Notes under the pieces: generated by a model
What the model was told of the DNA's origin: nothing
Databases searched by the model: none
What the model saw: only the letters and a program-made list of their open reading frames with translations
Shown here: positions 18,446-27,173 of the stretch, piece after piece
Layout of the letters: each line of letters starts with the position of its first letter
Numbering within the stretch: the stretch's first letter is position 1
Translations under genes and position numbers: made by a program
Assembly (NCBI RefSeq): GCF_020866925.1
Contig: NZ_JAJGAK010000002.1
Span: forward strand, 310,001 to 374,000
DNA length: 64,000 nucleotides
DNA from: Noviluteimonas lactosilytica
Lineage (GTDB): Bacteria; Pseudomonadota; Gammaproteobacteria; Xanthomonadales; Xanthomonadaceae
Direction of reading: 5' to 3'

Positions 18446-19795
18446 TCACTCGGACGCGCCGCCGCCGTTGCTGCGACGACGGCGACGACGGCGCTTGCGC
18501 GGCGCATCGCCCTCGCCCGCTTCGATGGCCTGCGCTTCGAGTTGCGCGGCGACCACTTCGCCCGGCTGCGACTGCACGTCCTTCCAGAAGGTCACGTCGT
18601 CGGCGTGTTCCGGCGAAGCGAACTGGCGCAGTTGCAGGAAATCGAACGCGGCACGGAAGCGCGGATGCGACAGCAGGCGGAACACGCGCTTGCGCTGGCG
18701 CTGCGAGAGACGCGACTGCAGCAGCCAGATCTCCTGCATCGGCAGCGAGAAGCGGCGCGGCAGCGCGATCGTGTTGAGCTGGTGCACGGTGACGCGGTCG
18801 GCCGCGCGACGCTGCGCTTCGGCCGCGTGCACGCCCTGCGCCTGCAACTGCATCAGGTCGCGGCAATACGCTGGCCACAGCAGCACGGCGAACAGGAACG
18901 CGGGCGACACCGGCTCGTCGTTGGCGACGCGCAGGTCGGTGTTGCGCAGGCCTTCGAGCAGCATGCGACGCAACGCGCCGCTGCGGTTGGAGGCGAGCGC
19001 CTTCTCGGTTTCAGGCAGGAACACCGGCAGCAGGCCGTGGTGTTCGAGACCCTCGAAACTCGCGACCGCGTGGCCGGAGAGGAACAGCTTCAGCGATTCC
19101 TCGAACAGGCGCGCCGGCGCGGATTCGCGCAGCAGCGGGGCGAGCGAGGCCATCGGCGCGGCGGTCGCCGGCTCGATGGTGAAGTTCAGTTTCGCGGCCA
19201 GGCGCACCGCGCGCAGCATGCGCACCGGGTCTTCGCGATAGCGCGTCTCGGGATCGCCGATCAGGCGCAGCACGCGCGCCTGCACGTCCTCGAAGCCGCC
19301 GACGTAATCGCGCACCGAGAAGTCTTCGATCGCGTAATACAGGGCGTTGGCGGTGAAGTCGCGGCGGATCGCGTCTTCCTCGATCGTGCCGTAAACGTTG
19401 TCGCGCAGCAGGCGGCCGCCTTCGTGCGTCTCGCGATCGCCGCTGCCGTCGTCGACGTTGGCGCGGAAGGTCGCGACTTCGATGATCTCGCGGCCGTAGA
19501 CGACGTGCGCGAGGCGGAAGCGGCGGCCGATCAATCGGCAATTGCGGAACAGCGCCTTCACCTGTTCGGGCGTGGCGTCGGTCGCGACGTCGAAATCCTT
19601 CGGGTGACCGCCCACGAGCAGGTCGCGCACCGCGCCACCGACGAGGTACGCGCCGAAGCCGCCTTCGCGCAGGCGATAGAGCACGCGCAATGCGTTCGGG
19701 CTGATGTCCTTGCGCGAGATCGGGTGCGCGTCGCGCGGAATCGAACGCGGGTGCACCTGGATGGCGTTGGGATGGGAAGCGGTGATGGTGGACAT
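18446..19795 (-). CDS. pcnB: Polynucleotide adenylyltransferase (poly(A) polymerase I)
   Basis: Adds poly(A) tails that mark RNA for decay. The 449 aa have the class II nucleotidyltransferase head (YLVGGAVRDLLVGGHPKDFD, catalytic Asp67/Asp69), RRDFTANALYY, EDPVRMLRAVR and the PcnB-type C-terminal arm ending in a run of seven or more arginines typical of RNA binding. The pcnB-folK order is conserved and favours PcnB over a CCA-adding enzyme. The ATG at 19795 was chosen; an in-frame GTG at 19834 is possible. Confidence 0.95.
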   Translation of the reverse strand: MSTITASHPNAIQVHPRSIPRDAHPISRKDISPNALRVLYRLREGGFGAYLVGGAVRDLLVGGHPKDFDVATDATPEQVKALFRNCRLIGRRFRLAHVVYGREIIEVATFRANVDDGSGDRETHEGGRLLRDNVYGTIEEDAIRRDFTANALYYAIEDFSVRDYVGGFEDVQARVLRLIGDPETRYREDPVRMLRAVRLAAKLNFTIEPATAAPMASLAPLLRESAPARLFEESLKLFLSGHAVASFEGLEHHGLLPVFLPETEKALASNRSGALRRMLLEGLRNTDLRVANDEPVSPAFLFAVLLWPAYCRDLMQLQAQGVHAAEAQRRAADRVTVHQLNTIALPRRFSLPMQEIWLLQSRLSQRQRKRVFRLLSHPRFRAAFDFLQLRQFASPEHADDVTFWKDVQSQPGEVVAAQLEAQAIEAGEGDAPRKRRRRRRRSNGGGASE

Positions 19796-19936
19796 CGAGG
19801 GCCGGGGAAAGGACGTTCCGTTGCCTGGGGCCACGGCGCCCCGTATAGTAGCAAGCTTCGCGCAACGCTCTGATTATCGAACGATTCTCGGGGCGAAACG
19901 GGCCAGGAACGCCTCGGCCGCGCCGATCGAGCCTAC

Positions 19937-20012
19937 GCACCCTTCGTCTAGAGGCCTAGGACGGTGCCCTCTCAAGGCATCAACACGGGTTCGAATCCCG
20001 TAGGGTGTACCA
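19937..20012 (+). tRNA. tRNA-Glu (anticodon CTC)
   Basis: Full cloverleaf of 76 bases including an encoded CCA. The acceptor stem GCACCCT pairs with AGGGTGT (one G-T pair). The anticodon arm is GTGCC-CTCTCAA-GGCAT with CTC at the centre, and the T loop is GGTTCGAATCC. The D arm CGTCTAGAGGCCTAGGACG is typical of tRNA-Glu. A terminator follows ten bases later. Confidence 0.95.
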
Positions 20013-20021
20013 ACAAGTCAG

Positions 20022-20053
20022 AGGGCCCCGCTTCGGCGGGGCCCTTTGTTTTT
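20022..20053 (+). terminator. Rho-independent terminator after tRNA-Glu
   Basis: A perfect 10-base stem, AGGGCCCCGC and GCGGGGCCCT, with a TTCG tetraloop, then TTTGTTTTT. It ends four bases before the stop of the convergent higA gene. Confidence 0.93.
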
Positions 20054-20056
20054 CGG

Positions 20057-20356
20057 TCAGACGTGCATCTCGGTGAACGGCACGATCTTCGCGAGCCGCG
20101 GAGCGATGCGATCGCGCGCGTTCGCCGCGTCGTAATCGACCTGCAGCTTGATCCAGAACTCGTCACTCGTACCGAAGTAGCGAGACAGCAGCAGCCCTGT
20201 TTCCGTCGTGATCGAGCGCGTGCCGTTGATGATCTCGCCGATGGCGGTCTGCGGCACGCCGATGGCCTTCGAGAGCCTGTAGCGCGTGATATTCAGGGGT
20301 GCCAGGAACTCCTGGTCGAGGATCTCGCCGGGATGGGGATACGGAATGCGGCGCAT
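20057..20356 (-). CDS. higA: HigA-type antitoxin (XRE family)
   Basis: A 99-aa helix-turn-helix antitoxin. PHPGEILDQEFLAPLNITRY opens the protein as in HigA/VapI antitoxins, followed by the DNA-binding LSKAIGVPQTAIGEIINGTRSIT and the GTSDEFWIKLQVDYD dimer segment. It binds and neutralises HigB and represses the operon. It lies ten bases after higB. The toxin-first order is characteristic of hig modules. Confidence 0.92.
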   Translation of the reverse strand: MRRIPYPHPGEILDQEFLAPLNITRYRLSKAIGVPQTAIGEIINGTRSITTETGLLLSRYFGTSDEFWIKLQVDYDAANARDRIAPRLAKIVPFTEMHV

Positions 20357-20366
20357 GGCGGCTTCC

Positions 20367-20648
20367 TCAGTGGTAGTCGACGATTTCGACGCTGGTCGGG
20401 CCCGCGTCGGTCCAGGCGAAACAGATCCGGAATTGATCGTTGATCCGAATGCTGTGCTGGCCCGCGCGATTACCGCGCAACGCTTCAAGGCGATTGCCGG
20501 GAGGAACCCGAAGATCGTCCAGCACGGCCGCGGCGTTGAGCATTGCCAGCTTTCGCATCGCAACACTCGCGATCGCTCCAAAGCCCGCCGCCGACTCGCC
20601 TTCGTAGAGCGATTGGGTCGCACGGCAGCGGAAGGATTGGATCGCCAT
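20367..20648 (-). CDS. higB: HigB-type toxin (RelE superfamily mRNA interferase)
   Basis: A 93-aa toxin of the RelE/ParE fold. It opens with IQSFRCRATQSLYEGE, contains ALRGNRAGQHSIRINDQFRICF (the conserved R-N and RIC core) and ends EIVDYH with the catalytic-region Tyr-His. HigB cleaves mRNA on the ribosome. The ATG at 20648 follows a strong promoter whose expected start of transcription is almost at the ATG, so the message may be leaderless. Confidence 0.92.
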   Translation of the reverse strand: MAIQSFRCRATQSLYEGESAAGFGAIASVAMRKLAMLNAAAVLDDLRVPPGNRLEALRGNRAGQHSIRINDQFRICFAWTDAGPTSVEIVDYH

Positions 20649-20654
20649 GCGGCG

Positions 20655-20685
20655 CGATACTACCGCCGCACGATACTACCGTCAA
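20655..20685 (-). promoter_or_regulatory. higBA promoter with direct repeats
   Basis: Minus strand: TTGACG (20685-20680), a 17-base spacer and TAGTAT (20662-20657). The 11-base CGGTAGTATCG occurs twice, at 20681-20671 and 20665-20655, so one copy covers the -10 and the other the spacer. Such repeats fit an operator for the HigA repressor. Transcription would start at or within a few bases of the higB ATG. Confidence 0.7.
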
Positions 20686-20813
20686 CCGGCACCTATGACG
20701 CGCCTGAAGTCAGGACAATGAAGATGCCTTCGGCTACGCGCGTCATGCATCGCACGCGTTGTCGTTTTTCGTCGCGCGAGGCGGTCCTTTGCCTCGCGCT
20801 TCGATGTCGGGCG

Positions 20814-20981
20814 TCAGGCGACGATCGCGTAGGCGATCGCGGCGAGCACGACGGCGACCAGTGCGCCCGCCATCATCTCGACGGGCATGCCCTTCGGCGG
20901 CTTCGCGGCGATGGTCGGATCCTGCGCACGTTCCAGCATCGCCTGCGCGAACGCATCCGGCGAACCTTGTTCGTATTGCAT
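20814..20981 (-). CDS. Small single-pass membrane protein, 55 aa
   Basis: A short open frame with a strong ribosome-binding site (AAGGGGAAG) seven bases before its ATG at 20981. The 55-residue product has a polar N-terminal half with A/E/Q-rich helix character ([15 protein letters not shown]), a PPKGMP turn, then about 20 hydrophobic residues ([20 protein letters not shown]) reaching the C-terminus. That suggests a tail-anchored or small inner-membrane protein. No family is recognised. It is divergent from fdxA. The ribosome-binding site, the frame and the clean membrane segment support its being real. Confidence 0.65.
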   Translation of the reverse strand: MQYEQGSPDAFAQAMLERAQDPTIAAKPPKGMPVEMMAGALVAVVLAAIAYAIVA

Positions 20982-21132
20982 GGCACTTCCCCTTGAAAGC
21001 GGCCTCCCCAGGCCGACCTCAGCCTATCGCGCATACCGTGCCGTCTCTAGGTGTTTTACGACCGTTGGTCGGCTCGACGCTCACGGGGAACGTTTACACT
21101 GCGCGCATTCGCCTTCACGCGGCCCGACCCCC

Positions 21133-21456
21133 ATGCCCTTCGTCGTCACCGAAAACTGCATCAAGTGCAAATACACCGACTGCGTCGAGGTGTGCCCGGT
21201 CGATTGCTTCCGCGAAGGCCCCAACTTCCTGGTGATCGATCCGGACGAGTGCATCGACTGCACGCTGTGCGAGCCCGAATGCCCGGTCAACGCGATCTAC
21301 CCGGAAGACGACGTGCCCGCGGGCCAGGAGCATTTCGTGCAACTCAACGCGGAGCTGTCGAAGGGATGGCCGGCGATCACCGTGCGGAAGGACGCGCCGG
21401 CGGATGCGAAGGAGTGGGAAGGCAAGCCGGACAAGTTGAAGTTGCTGGAGCGCTGA
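21133..21456 (+). CDS. fdxA: Ferredoxin, 3Fe-4S/4Fe-4S type
   Basis: A 107-aa electron carrier of the seven-iron FdxA family. The cysteine patterns [18 protein letters not shown] and [21 protein letters not shown] bind the two clusters. The C-terminal tail with [18 protein letters not shown] is the FdxA-specific extension. A TACACT box at about 21095 may be its -10. The stop is three bases from palindrome copy C. Confidence 0.96.
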   Translation: MPFVVTENCIKCKYTDCVEVCPVDCFREGPNFLVIDPDECIDCTLCEPECPVNAIYPEDDVPAGQEHFVQLNAELSKGWPAITVRKDAPADAKEWEGKPDKLKLLER

Positions 21457-21459
21457 GGA

Positions 21460-21636
21460 AGCGGGAAACGGGAAACCGAAGGCGGGAAACGGGAGTTCGA
21501 CGTTCACCGCGCCTGAAACGACGCGAGCCGAAGACCCGCTTTCGACGTATCGAAAGCCAATCTTCGGCTCGCTGTGTTTTCGGGAAGGGACAACCTGCCC
21601 CTCCCGTTTCCCGCCTTTGGTTTCCCGTTTCCCGCT
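21460..21636. repeat. GGGAAAC nested palindrome, copy C
   Basis: A 36-base inverted repeat with one mismatch (21460-21495 against 21601-21636). The 105-base interior holds a second pair, GCGAGCCGAAG and CTTCGGCTCGC, and at its centre CTTTCG and CGAAAG. It fills nearly all of the gap between the convergent fdxA and bamC-like genes. It is the largest of the three copies. Confidence 0.9.
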
Positions 21637-21642
21637 CGTGCT

Positions 21643-22161
21643 TCAACCGCCGCCGAGCGCCGCCTTCAACTGCGTCATCAACTTCACCGGCGCCTCGCCG
21701 CTGGCCGGCAGGCCGCGCGGATCGACTGCGCTGACGTACACGCCGGCGTCGGTCTTGGTCACGCGGACCAGGAACTTCGCGCCTTCGTAGTCGACGTCGT
21801 AGGTGCCGAGCAACTGCGCGCGGCTGGCGACGTTGACGCCCTGCACGGTGCCGAGCGCATCGCCGACCTTGGCGAAGATCGCGTCGCGCTCGCCCGGCAC
21901 GGTGAAGCCGAGCGGCGTGCTGCCGGCACCGGCCGGCGTGCCCGAGACGGAGGACGCGGTCGGCGCGACCGGCGGCATCTTCATTGCCGCGTCGGTGGCC
22001 GGGCGGTCGAGGTCCGGCGGCACTTCGAGCGGACGCGAAGCGATGTCGTCCTTGTACAGCTTGTCTTCCTTGCCGAACCAGCTGCAGCCCGCAAGCAGGC
22101 CGACAACGAGCGCCGCGCCGACGGCGGTGCGAACGAACTTCAGGGAAACGTGGTGGCGCAT
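21643..22161 (-). CDS. Short BamC-like outer-membrane assembly lipoprotein
   Basis: A 172-aa lipoprotein (LLAGC, lipidated Cys26). DKLYKDDIASRPLEVPPDL after the lipobox matches the extended N-terminal part of BamC (NlpB), which binds BamD in the beta-barrel assembly machine. One small domain follows, with KVGDALGTVQGV and DVDYEGAKFLVRVTKTDAGVYVSAVD. E. coli BamC is about twice this length with two helix-grip domains; only one is present here. The position directly downstream of dapA is the classic dapA-nlpB order and supports the call. Confidence 0.75.
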   Translation of the reverse strand: MRHHVSLKFVRTAVGAALVVGLLAGCSWFGKEDKLYKDDIASRPLEVPPDLDRPATDAAMKMPPVAPTASSVSGTPAGAGSTPLGFTVPGERDAIFAKVGDALGTVQGVNVASRAQLLGTYDVDYEGAKFLVRVTKTDAGVYVSAVDPRGLPASGEAPVKLMTQLKAALGGG

Positions 22162-22172
22162 AGGGGCTCCTG

Positions 22173-23078
22173 TCAGGCCGCGACGGAATCGCGGAGCTGG
22201 GTTTCGATGGCGAGGATGTCCGCGGCGATGGAGGGCACGCGCGCAGCGTGCTTCGCGGAAAGGGGCAACAACGGAAGGCGCAGGCCATGGCCGATGCCGG
22301 CGTGCGCGAGCAGCGCCTTCACCGGGATCGGGTTCGGCTCCACGCCGAGGAAATCCTTGATCGCGTGCATGCGCGCGTCGAGCGCTTCGGCGCCGGCGCG
22401 ATCGCCGCCGCGCGCGAGGTCGCACAACTGGCGGAACGCGCACGGCAGGACGTTGGAAGCGACGGAGACGACGCCGTCGGCGCCGGCGAGCATCGAACGG
22501 CACGCGGTGGGATCGTCGCCGCTGAGCACCGTGAAGCCCGCGTTGCGCAGCGGCAGCAGCGCGTCCATGCGTTCGGCTTCGCTGCGCGCTTCCTTCAGCG
22601 CGACGATGCGCCGGTGCGAAGACAGGCGCGCGACGGTTTCCGGCAGCATGTCGCAACCGGTGCGGCCGGGCACGTTGTACAGCACGATCGGCAGCGCGCC
22701 GTCGTCGGCGACGGCGGTGTAATGCGCGAGCAGGCCTTCCTGCGTCGGTCGCACGTACGGCGGCGTGACGACGAGCGCGGCGTCGGCGCCGAGCGCTTTC
22801 GCGATGCGCGTGGCTTCGATGGTCTTCGCGGTATTCGATTGGCCGGTGCCTGCGAGCACCGGGATGCGGCCGGCGACGTGTTCCACCGCCGAGCGCAGCA
22901 ACGCGCTGTATTCGATGTCGAACAAGGCCGCCGCTTCGCCGGTCGAACCGGCGACGACCACGGCCTGCGTGCCGCACGCGAGTTGATCGTCGAGCAGGCG
23001 CAGCCAGGCGTCGAGGTCGAGTTCGCCGCTCGCCGTGAACGGCGTGGCGAGCGCGGTGATGCTGCCGGTCAGTCGCAA
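22173..23078 (-). CDS. dapA: 4-hydroxy-tetrahydrodipicolinate synthase
   Basis: Condenses pyruvate with aspartate semialdehyde in lysine and diaminopimelate synthesis. The 301 aa show [10 protein letters not shown], the [12 protein letters not shown] pyruvate loop, the [11 protein letters not shown] motif with the catalytic Tyr, and the Schiff-base Lys in IVALKEA. The TTG at 23078 was chosen. An in-frame ATG at 23144 would add 22 unlike residues and lies upstream of an AT-rich likely promoter (CACAATATTC near 23105). It is divergent from gcvR. Confidence 0.95.
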   Translation of the reverse strand: MRLTGSITALATPFTASGELDLDAWLRLLDDQLACGTQAVVVAGSTGEAAALFDIEYSALLRSAVEHVAGRIPVLAGTGQSNTAKTIEATRIAKALGADAALVVTPPYVRPTQEGLLAHYTAVADDGALPIVLYNVPGRTGCDMLPETVARLSSHRRIVALKEARSEAERMDALLPLRNAGFTVLSGDDPTACRSMLAGADGVVSVASNVLPCAFRQLCDLARGGDRAGAEALDARMHAIKDFLGVEPNPIPVKALLAHAGIGHGLRLPLLPLSAKHAARVPSIAADILAIETQLRDSVAA

Positions 23079-23249
23079 GACGGTGGCTCTCGTGCGGGAA
23101 AAGAATATTGTGCGCGAGAAAGCGCATCCACGGATGAGCGGCATCGCCGCCTGTCGCGATCTTACTTGCGGCGTGAAACCAGCGGCAAGTATGCTGGCCG
23201 CGGCCCCGGGCGGATTCCGGGGTCCTCGTTCAGACCTCGGAAGGCTGCC

Positions 23250-23813
23250 TTGACCGATACCCCCGCCCGTCCTCCTGCGCCGAACGAGAACCACCTGCTC
23301 ATCAACGCGTACACGACGCACCCGCAGTCCCCCCTGCTCGCGGTGACCCGCCGCATTTCCGACAGCGGCTGCAACCTCGTCGACGCACGCCTGAGCACCG
23401 TGGGGCGCGACGTCTCGGTGACTGCGCTCGCGACCGGATCGTGGGATGCGGTGGCGAAACTCGAAACGATGCTCGGCCGCCTCGAACGCGAGGAAGGCCT
23501 GAAGCTCGTCTTCTATCGCACCGGCCCGAAGCAGGTGCAGTCGAACCTGCTGCCGTACATCGTCGAAGTCGTCGCCGCCGACAAGCCCGGCATCCTCTTC
23601 CAGCTGGCGGATTTCTTCGACCGCCAGGGCATCACCATCGAAAGCCTGCACTGCTCGCGCTACCGCGCGATGCAGACCGGCGCCGACATGTTCTCCGCGC
23701 AGGTCACCATCGGGATCCCCTCCGACATGCATATCGCCGCCTTGCGCGACGACTTCCTCGAGTTCTGCGACCATCTGAACCTCGACGCCATCATGGACCC
23801 GATGAAGTTCTGA
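23250..23813 (+). CDS. gcvR: Glycine cleavage system regulator-like protein (ACT domains)
   Basis: A 187-aa protein with two ACT domains (about 19-90 and 100-180): [21 protein letters not shown], then [25 protein letters not shown]. This is the GcvR layout. In E. coli GcvR binds glycine and holds GcvA so that the glycine-cleavage operon is off. The TTG start at 23250 has GGAAGG upstream. The stop overlaps the bcp start by one base (TGATG). The partner regulator is not in the window. Confidence 0.88.
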   Translation: MTDTPARPPAPNENHLLINAYTTHPQSPLLAVTRRISDSGCNLVDARLSTVGRDVSVTALATGSWDAVAKLETMLGRLEREEGLKLVFYRTGPKQVQSNLLPYIVEVVAADKPGILFQLADFFDRQGITIESLHCSRYRAMQTGADMFSAQVTIGIPSDMHIAALRDDFLEFCDHLNLDAIMDPMKF

Positions 23814-24307
23814 TGCCCGCGAAAAAGCCGCTGCCCCGCAAGATCCTCGACGCCCCGCTGGCAGTCGCGGGCAAGGACGGCACGCGAGAGGCCAGGTTGT
23901 CGGATTTCGCCGGCCGCTGGCTCGTCCTCTACTTCTATCCGAAAGACAACACGCCCGGTTGCACGACCGAAGGCCGCGACTTCGCAGCGCTGCTGCCGAA
24001 GTTCCGCCGCGCCGGCGCCGACGTGCTCGGCGTGTCGCGCGACTCGGCGCGCTCGCACCAGAACTTCTGCACCAAGCAGGATTTCGGCTTCGAGCTCGTC
24101 AGCGACGCCGACGAAACGCTGTGCCAGGCGTTCGATGTCATCCGCGAGAAACAGTTGTATGGCCGTAAATACATCGGCGTGGACAGGAGCACCTTCCTGA
24201 TCGACCCGGAATCCCGCATCGCCCACGAATGGCGTGGCGTGAAAGTGCCCGGCCACGCACAGGCCGTGCTCGAAACTTTGCAGTCCGATGCCAAGGAAAC
24301 CGCATGA
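23813..24307 (+). CDS. bcp: Thiol peroxidase of the Bcp/PrxQ family
   Basis: Reduces hydrogen peroxide and organic peroxides. The 164 aa have the PrxQ active site [18 protein letters not shown] with peroxidatic Cys50. The resolving Cys found five residues later in many BCPs is an Arg here, so the protein probably uses another Cys or an external thiol. Other landmarks are [16 protein letters not shown] and [21 protein letters not shown]. It is placed between gcvR and phoH with 1- and 4-base overlaps, as in related bacteria. Confidence 0.95.
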   Translation: MPAKKPLPRKILDAPLAVAGKDGTREARLSDFAGRWLVLYFYPKDNTPGCTTEGRDFAALLPKFRRAGADVLGVSRDSARSHQNFCTKQDFGFELVSDADETLCQAFDVIREKQLYGRKYIGVDRSTFLIDPESRIAHEWRGVKVPGHAQAVLETLQSDAKETA

Positions 24308-25701
24308 CGCGCAGCAAGCGGATCTACGTCCTCGATACCAACGTGTTGATGCACGACCCGACGGCGCTGTTCAAGTTCGAAGAACACGACGTCTACCTGC
24401 CGATGCAGGTGATGGAAGAACTGGACAACGCGAAGAAGGGCACGTCCGAACCCAGTCGCAACGCGCGCCAGGTCAGCCGCTTTCTCAACGAGCTGATCGA
24501 AGCGCAAGGCGTGGCCGACGTCCACAACGGCATCCCGCTCGTGCGACCGCAGGGCCTGCAGTTGCGCGGGGTCGAGAGCGCCGGTCGCCTGCGTTTCCAG
24601 ACCGGCAACTTCGACGCGGGCAAGCGCTTCGGCGCGGTGATCCCCGACAACCACATCCTCGGCTCGATCCTCGCGCTGCGCGAGGACGAACCGGAAACGC
24701 CGGTGGTGTTCGTCTCCAAGGACATCAACCTGCGCATCAAGGCCGCGATCGCGGGCATCGTGTCGGAGGACTACGAGAACGATCGCGCGCTCGACGATTT
24801 CGCGCTGCTCTACACCGGCGCCACCGAACTGCCGGAAGCCTTCTGGACGATCCACGGCAAGGAACTCAAGTCGTGGACCGAGAAGGGCCGCACCTTCTAT
24901 GAAATCGCGCGACGCGAGGAAGACGACTGGTATCCGAACCAGTTCCTCTATCTCCCCGGCGACGAGGAAGCGGAGATGAAGGTCGCGCGCGTGTCCGAAA
25001 CGAAGGTCGTGCTGCAGATCGTCGACGACTACCGCCACAACCAGCATGCGGTGTGGGGCATCACCGCGCGCAACCGCGAACAGAACTTCGCGCTCAACGC
25101 GCTGATGGATCCGGACATCGACTTCGTGTCGCTGCTCGGCACCGCGGGCACCGGCAAGACGCTGCTCGCGCTCGCCGCGGGCCTGGCGCAGACGATGGAT
25201 GCGCAGCGTTATCGCGAAATCATCATGACGCGCGCGACGGTGAGCGTCGGCGAGGACATCGGCTTCCTGCCCGGCACGGAAGAAGAAAAGATGACGCCGT
25301 GGATGGGCGCGCTGACCGACAACCTGGAAGTGCTCACGCACAACCAGGAAGGCGGCAGCTGGGGCCGCGCGGCGACCAACGACCTGCTCGCTTCGCGCAT
25401 CAAGATCCGCTCGCTGAACTTCATGCGCGGGCGCACGTTCCTCTCGCGTTACCTCATCCTCGACGAGGCGCAGAACCTCACGCCGAAGCAGATGAAGACG
25501 CTGATCACGCGCGCGGGCCCCGGCACGAAGATCATTTGCCTCGGCAACGTCGAGCAGATCGATACGCCGTACCTGACCGAGACGACGTCGGGCCTGACCT
25601 ACGCGGTGGATCGCTTCAAGGCCTGGACGCACAGCGCGCACGTGACGTTGCGTCGCGGCGAGCGTTCGCGCCTGGCCGACTACGCGTCCGAAGTGTTGTA
25701 A
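24304..25701 (+). CDS. PIN-PhoH fusion (PhoH2-type RNase/helicase-like ATPase)
   Basis: A 465-aa two-domain protein. An N-terminal PIN nuclease domain (about 1-150, YVLDTNVLMHDP with acidic metal ligands) is followed by a PhoH ATPase with Walker A GTAGTGKT at about 279-286 and Walker B YLILDEAQN, then LTPKQMKTLITRAGPGTKIICLGN. Family members can act as ATP-driven RNA helicase/nucleases. The ATG overlaps the bcp stop by four bases (ATGA), so the gcvR-bcp-phoH run is one transcript. Confidence 0.93.
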   Translation: MTRSKRIYVLDTNVLMHDPTALFKFEEHDVYLPMQVMEELDNAKKGTSEPSRNARQVSRFLNELIEAQGVADVHNGIPLVRPQGLQLRGVESAGRLRFQTGNFDAGKRFGAVIPDNHILGSILALREDEPETPVVFVSKDINLRIKAAIAGIVSEDYENDRALDDFALLYTGATELPEAFWTIHGKELKSWTEKGRTFYEIARREEDDWYPNQFLYLPGDEEAEMKVARVSETKVVLQIVDDYRHNQHAVWGITARNREQNFALNALMDPDIDFVSLLGTAGTGKTLLALAAGLAQTMDAQRYREIIMTRATVSVGEDIGFLPGTEEEKMTPWMGALTDNLEVLTHNQEGGSWGRAATNDLLASRIKIRSLNFMRGRTFLSRYLILDEAQNLTPKQMKTLITRAGPGTKIICLGNVEQIDTPYLTETTSGLTYAVDRFKAWTHSAHVTLRRGERSRLADYASEVL

Positions 25702-25713
25702 CGCGAGCGCACC

Positions 25714-26385
25714 GTGGGCGTGCAACTGCCGCGATGGGTCTGGATCGGCGCGGGCGCCCTCGCCTGCGTCGCCGGCATGGTCAACGCGGTGGGCTACCTG
25801 GGATTCGAACACCAGGCGGTCACGCATCTCACCGGCACGACGACGTTGCTCGGCGCTGCGCTCGCGGGCGACGACATGCGCGCAGCGACGAGCCTCGCCG
25901 GCGTGGCGGTGGCGTTCATGGTCGGCTGCGCGTTGAGCGGGATGATCGTGCAGGACGCGACCTTGCGCCTGGGCCGGCGCTACGGCGTCGCGCTCGCGCT
26001 GGAGTCCGCGTTGCTGTTCGCGTCGGCGTACCTGTTCTATCGCAATTCGGTTTCCGGCGCGTGGCTCGCCGCGATGGCCTGCGGCCTGCAGAACGCGATG
26101 GCCACGACCTACAGCGGCGCGATCGTGCGGACGACGCACCTGAGCGGGATGTTCACCGATCTCGGCATCGGGCTCGGCCATGCGTTGCGCGGACTGCCCT
26201 TGCAGCGCCGGCGCTTGTCGTTGTGTGCGTTGATCATCAGCGCGTTCCTGGTCGGGGGCGTGTTCGGCGCGCTGCTGTTTGCGCGCGTGGGCACCGATGC
26301 GCTGTTGCTGCCGGCCACGCTCACCGGCGTTGTCGGCGTCGGCTACGCGATCTATCGGCAACGCACGCTCGGAGCGACGATTTGA
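25714..26385 (+). CDS. DUF1275 (YoaK-like) membrane protein
   Basis: A 223-aa inner-membrane protein with about six hydrophobic spans. The family pattern is visible in [21 protein letters not shown] and in the mirrored [29 protein letters not shown]. The function of the family is unknown. The GTG start at 25714 lies 12 bases after phoH. Its TGA overlaps the thiD TTG, which argues for coupling rather than shared function. Confidence 0.85.
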   Translation: MGVQLPRWVWIGAGALACVAGMVNAVGYLGFEHQAVTHLTGTTTLLGAALAGDDMRAATSLAGVAVAFMVGCALSGMIVQDATLRLGRRYGVALALESALLFASAYLFYRNSVSGAWLAAMACGLQNAMATTYSGAIVRTTHLSGMFTDLGIGLGHALRGLPLQRRRLSLCALIISAFLVGGVFGALLFARVGTDALLLPATLTGVVGVGYAIYRQRTLGATI

Positions 26386-27173
26386 AAACCAGCGCGCTCA
26401 CGATCGCGGGCTCGGATTCGGGCGGCGGGGCCGGCATCCAGGCCGACCTGAAGACGTTCGCCGCGCATCGCGTGCACGGGTTGTCCGCGCTCGCCGCGCT
26501 GACCGCGCAACACACGCGCGGCGTCACCGCGGTGCATGTGCCCGATGTCGCGTTCCTGCGCGCGCAGGTCGAGGCGTGCTTCGACGATTTCGACATCCGC
26601 GCGGTGAAGCTCGGGATGCTGGCGACGGCGGAAGTGATCGACACCGTCGCGCAGTTGTTCGATGCGAATCCGGGCGCACCGGTCGTGCTCGATCCGGTAA
26701 TGGTCGCCACCAGCGGCGCGAAGCTGCTCGCCGACGACGCGCTCGACGCGATGCGCACGCGCCTGCTGACGCGCGCCGCGATCGCGACGCCCAACCTGCC
26801 CGAAGCCGAATTGCTGCTCGGCACGCGCATCGACAGCGTCGAGGCCATGCAGGCGGCGGCGCAGGCGCTGCGCGAGCGCGGTGCGAATGCGGTGCTGCTG
26901 AAGGGCGGACACCTCCTCGGCGGAGGCGACGTCGTCGACGTGTTCGCCGATGCGCAGGGCCTGCACGAGATCGTGCACCCGCGCCTCGCGCTCGAAGCGC
27001 ACGGCACCGGCTGCACGCTCGCGTCGGCGATCGCTGCGCGCATCGCGCTCGGCGACGGACTGCTCGACGCGTGCGTCGCGGCGTCGGATTACGTGCATCG
27101 CGCACTCGTCGGCGCATATCGACCGGGTCGCAGCGAGGTCGTCGTCCTCGATCATTTCGGCGCGGCGCGATGA
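26382..27173 (+). CDS. thiD: Hydroxymethylpyrimidine/phosphomethylpyrimidine kinase
   Basis: Phosphorylates HMP and HMP-P for thiamine synthesis. The 263 aa have the ribokinase-like head [30 protein letters not shown], and the anion-hole [15 protein letters not shown]. The TTG start at 26382 has GGAG seven bases upstream and overlaps the DUF1275 stop. It is a lone thiamine gene here. No TPP riboswitch is visible upstream. Confidence 0.96.
   Translation: MKTSALTIAGSDSGGGAGIQADLKTFAAHRVHGLSALAALTAQHTRGVTAVHVPDVAFLRAQVEACFDDFDIRAVKLGMLATAEVIDTVAQLFDANPGAPVVLDPVMVATSGAKLLADDALDAMRTRLLTRAAIATPNLPEAELLLGTRIDSVEAMQAAAQALRERGANAVLLKGGHLLGGGDVVDVFADAQGLHEIVHPRLALEAHGTGCTLASAIAARIALGDGLLDACVAASDYVHRALVGAYRPGRSEVVVLDHFGAAR

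Noticed and set aside
20770-20800. CGCGAGGC/GCCTCGCG inverted repeat considered as terminator of the 55-aa gene
   Set aside because: No T-run on the minus strand (an A-run follows), so it does not look like an intrinsic terminator.
22173-23144. Longer dapA start at the ATG at 23144
   Set aside because: The extra residues are unlike DapA and a likely promoter (CACAATATTC) lies downstream of that ATG.
26340-26390. TPP riboswitch upstream of thiD
   Set aside because: thiD starts inside the end of the DUF1275 gene; no room and no conserved riboswitch sequence.
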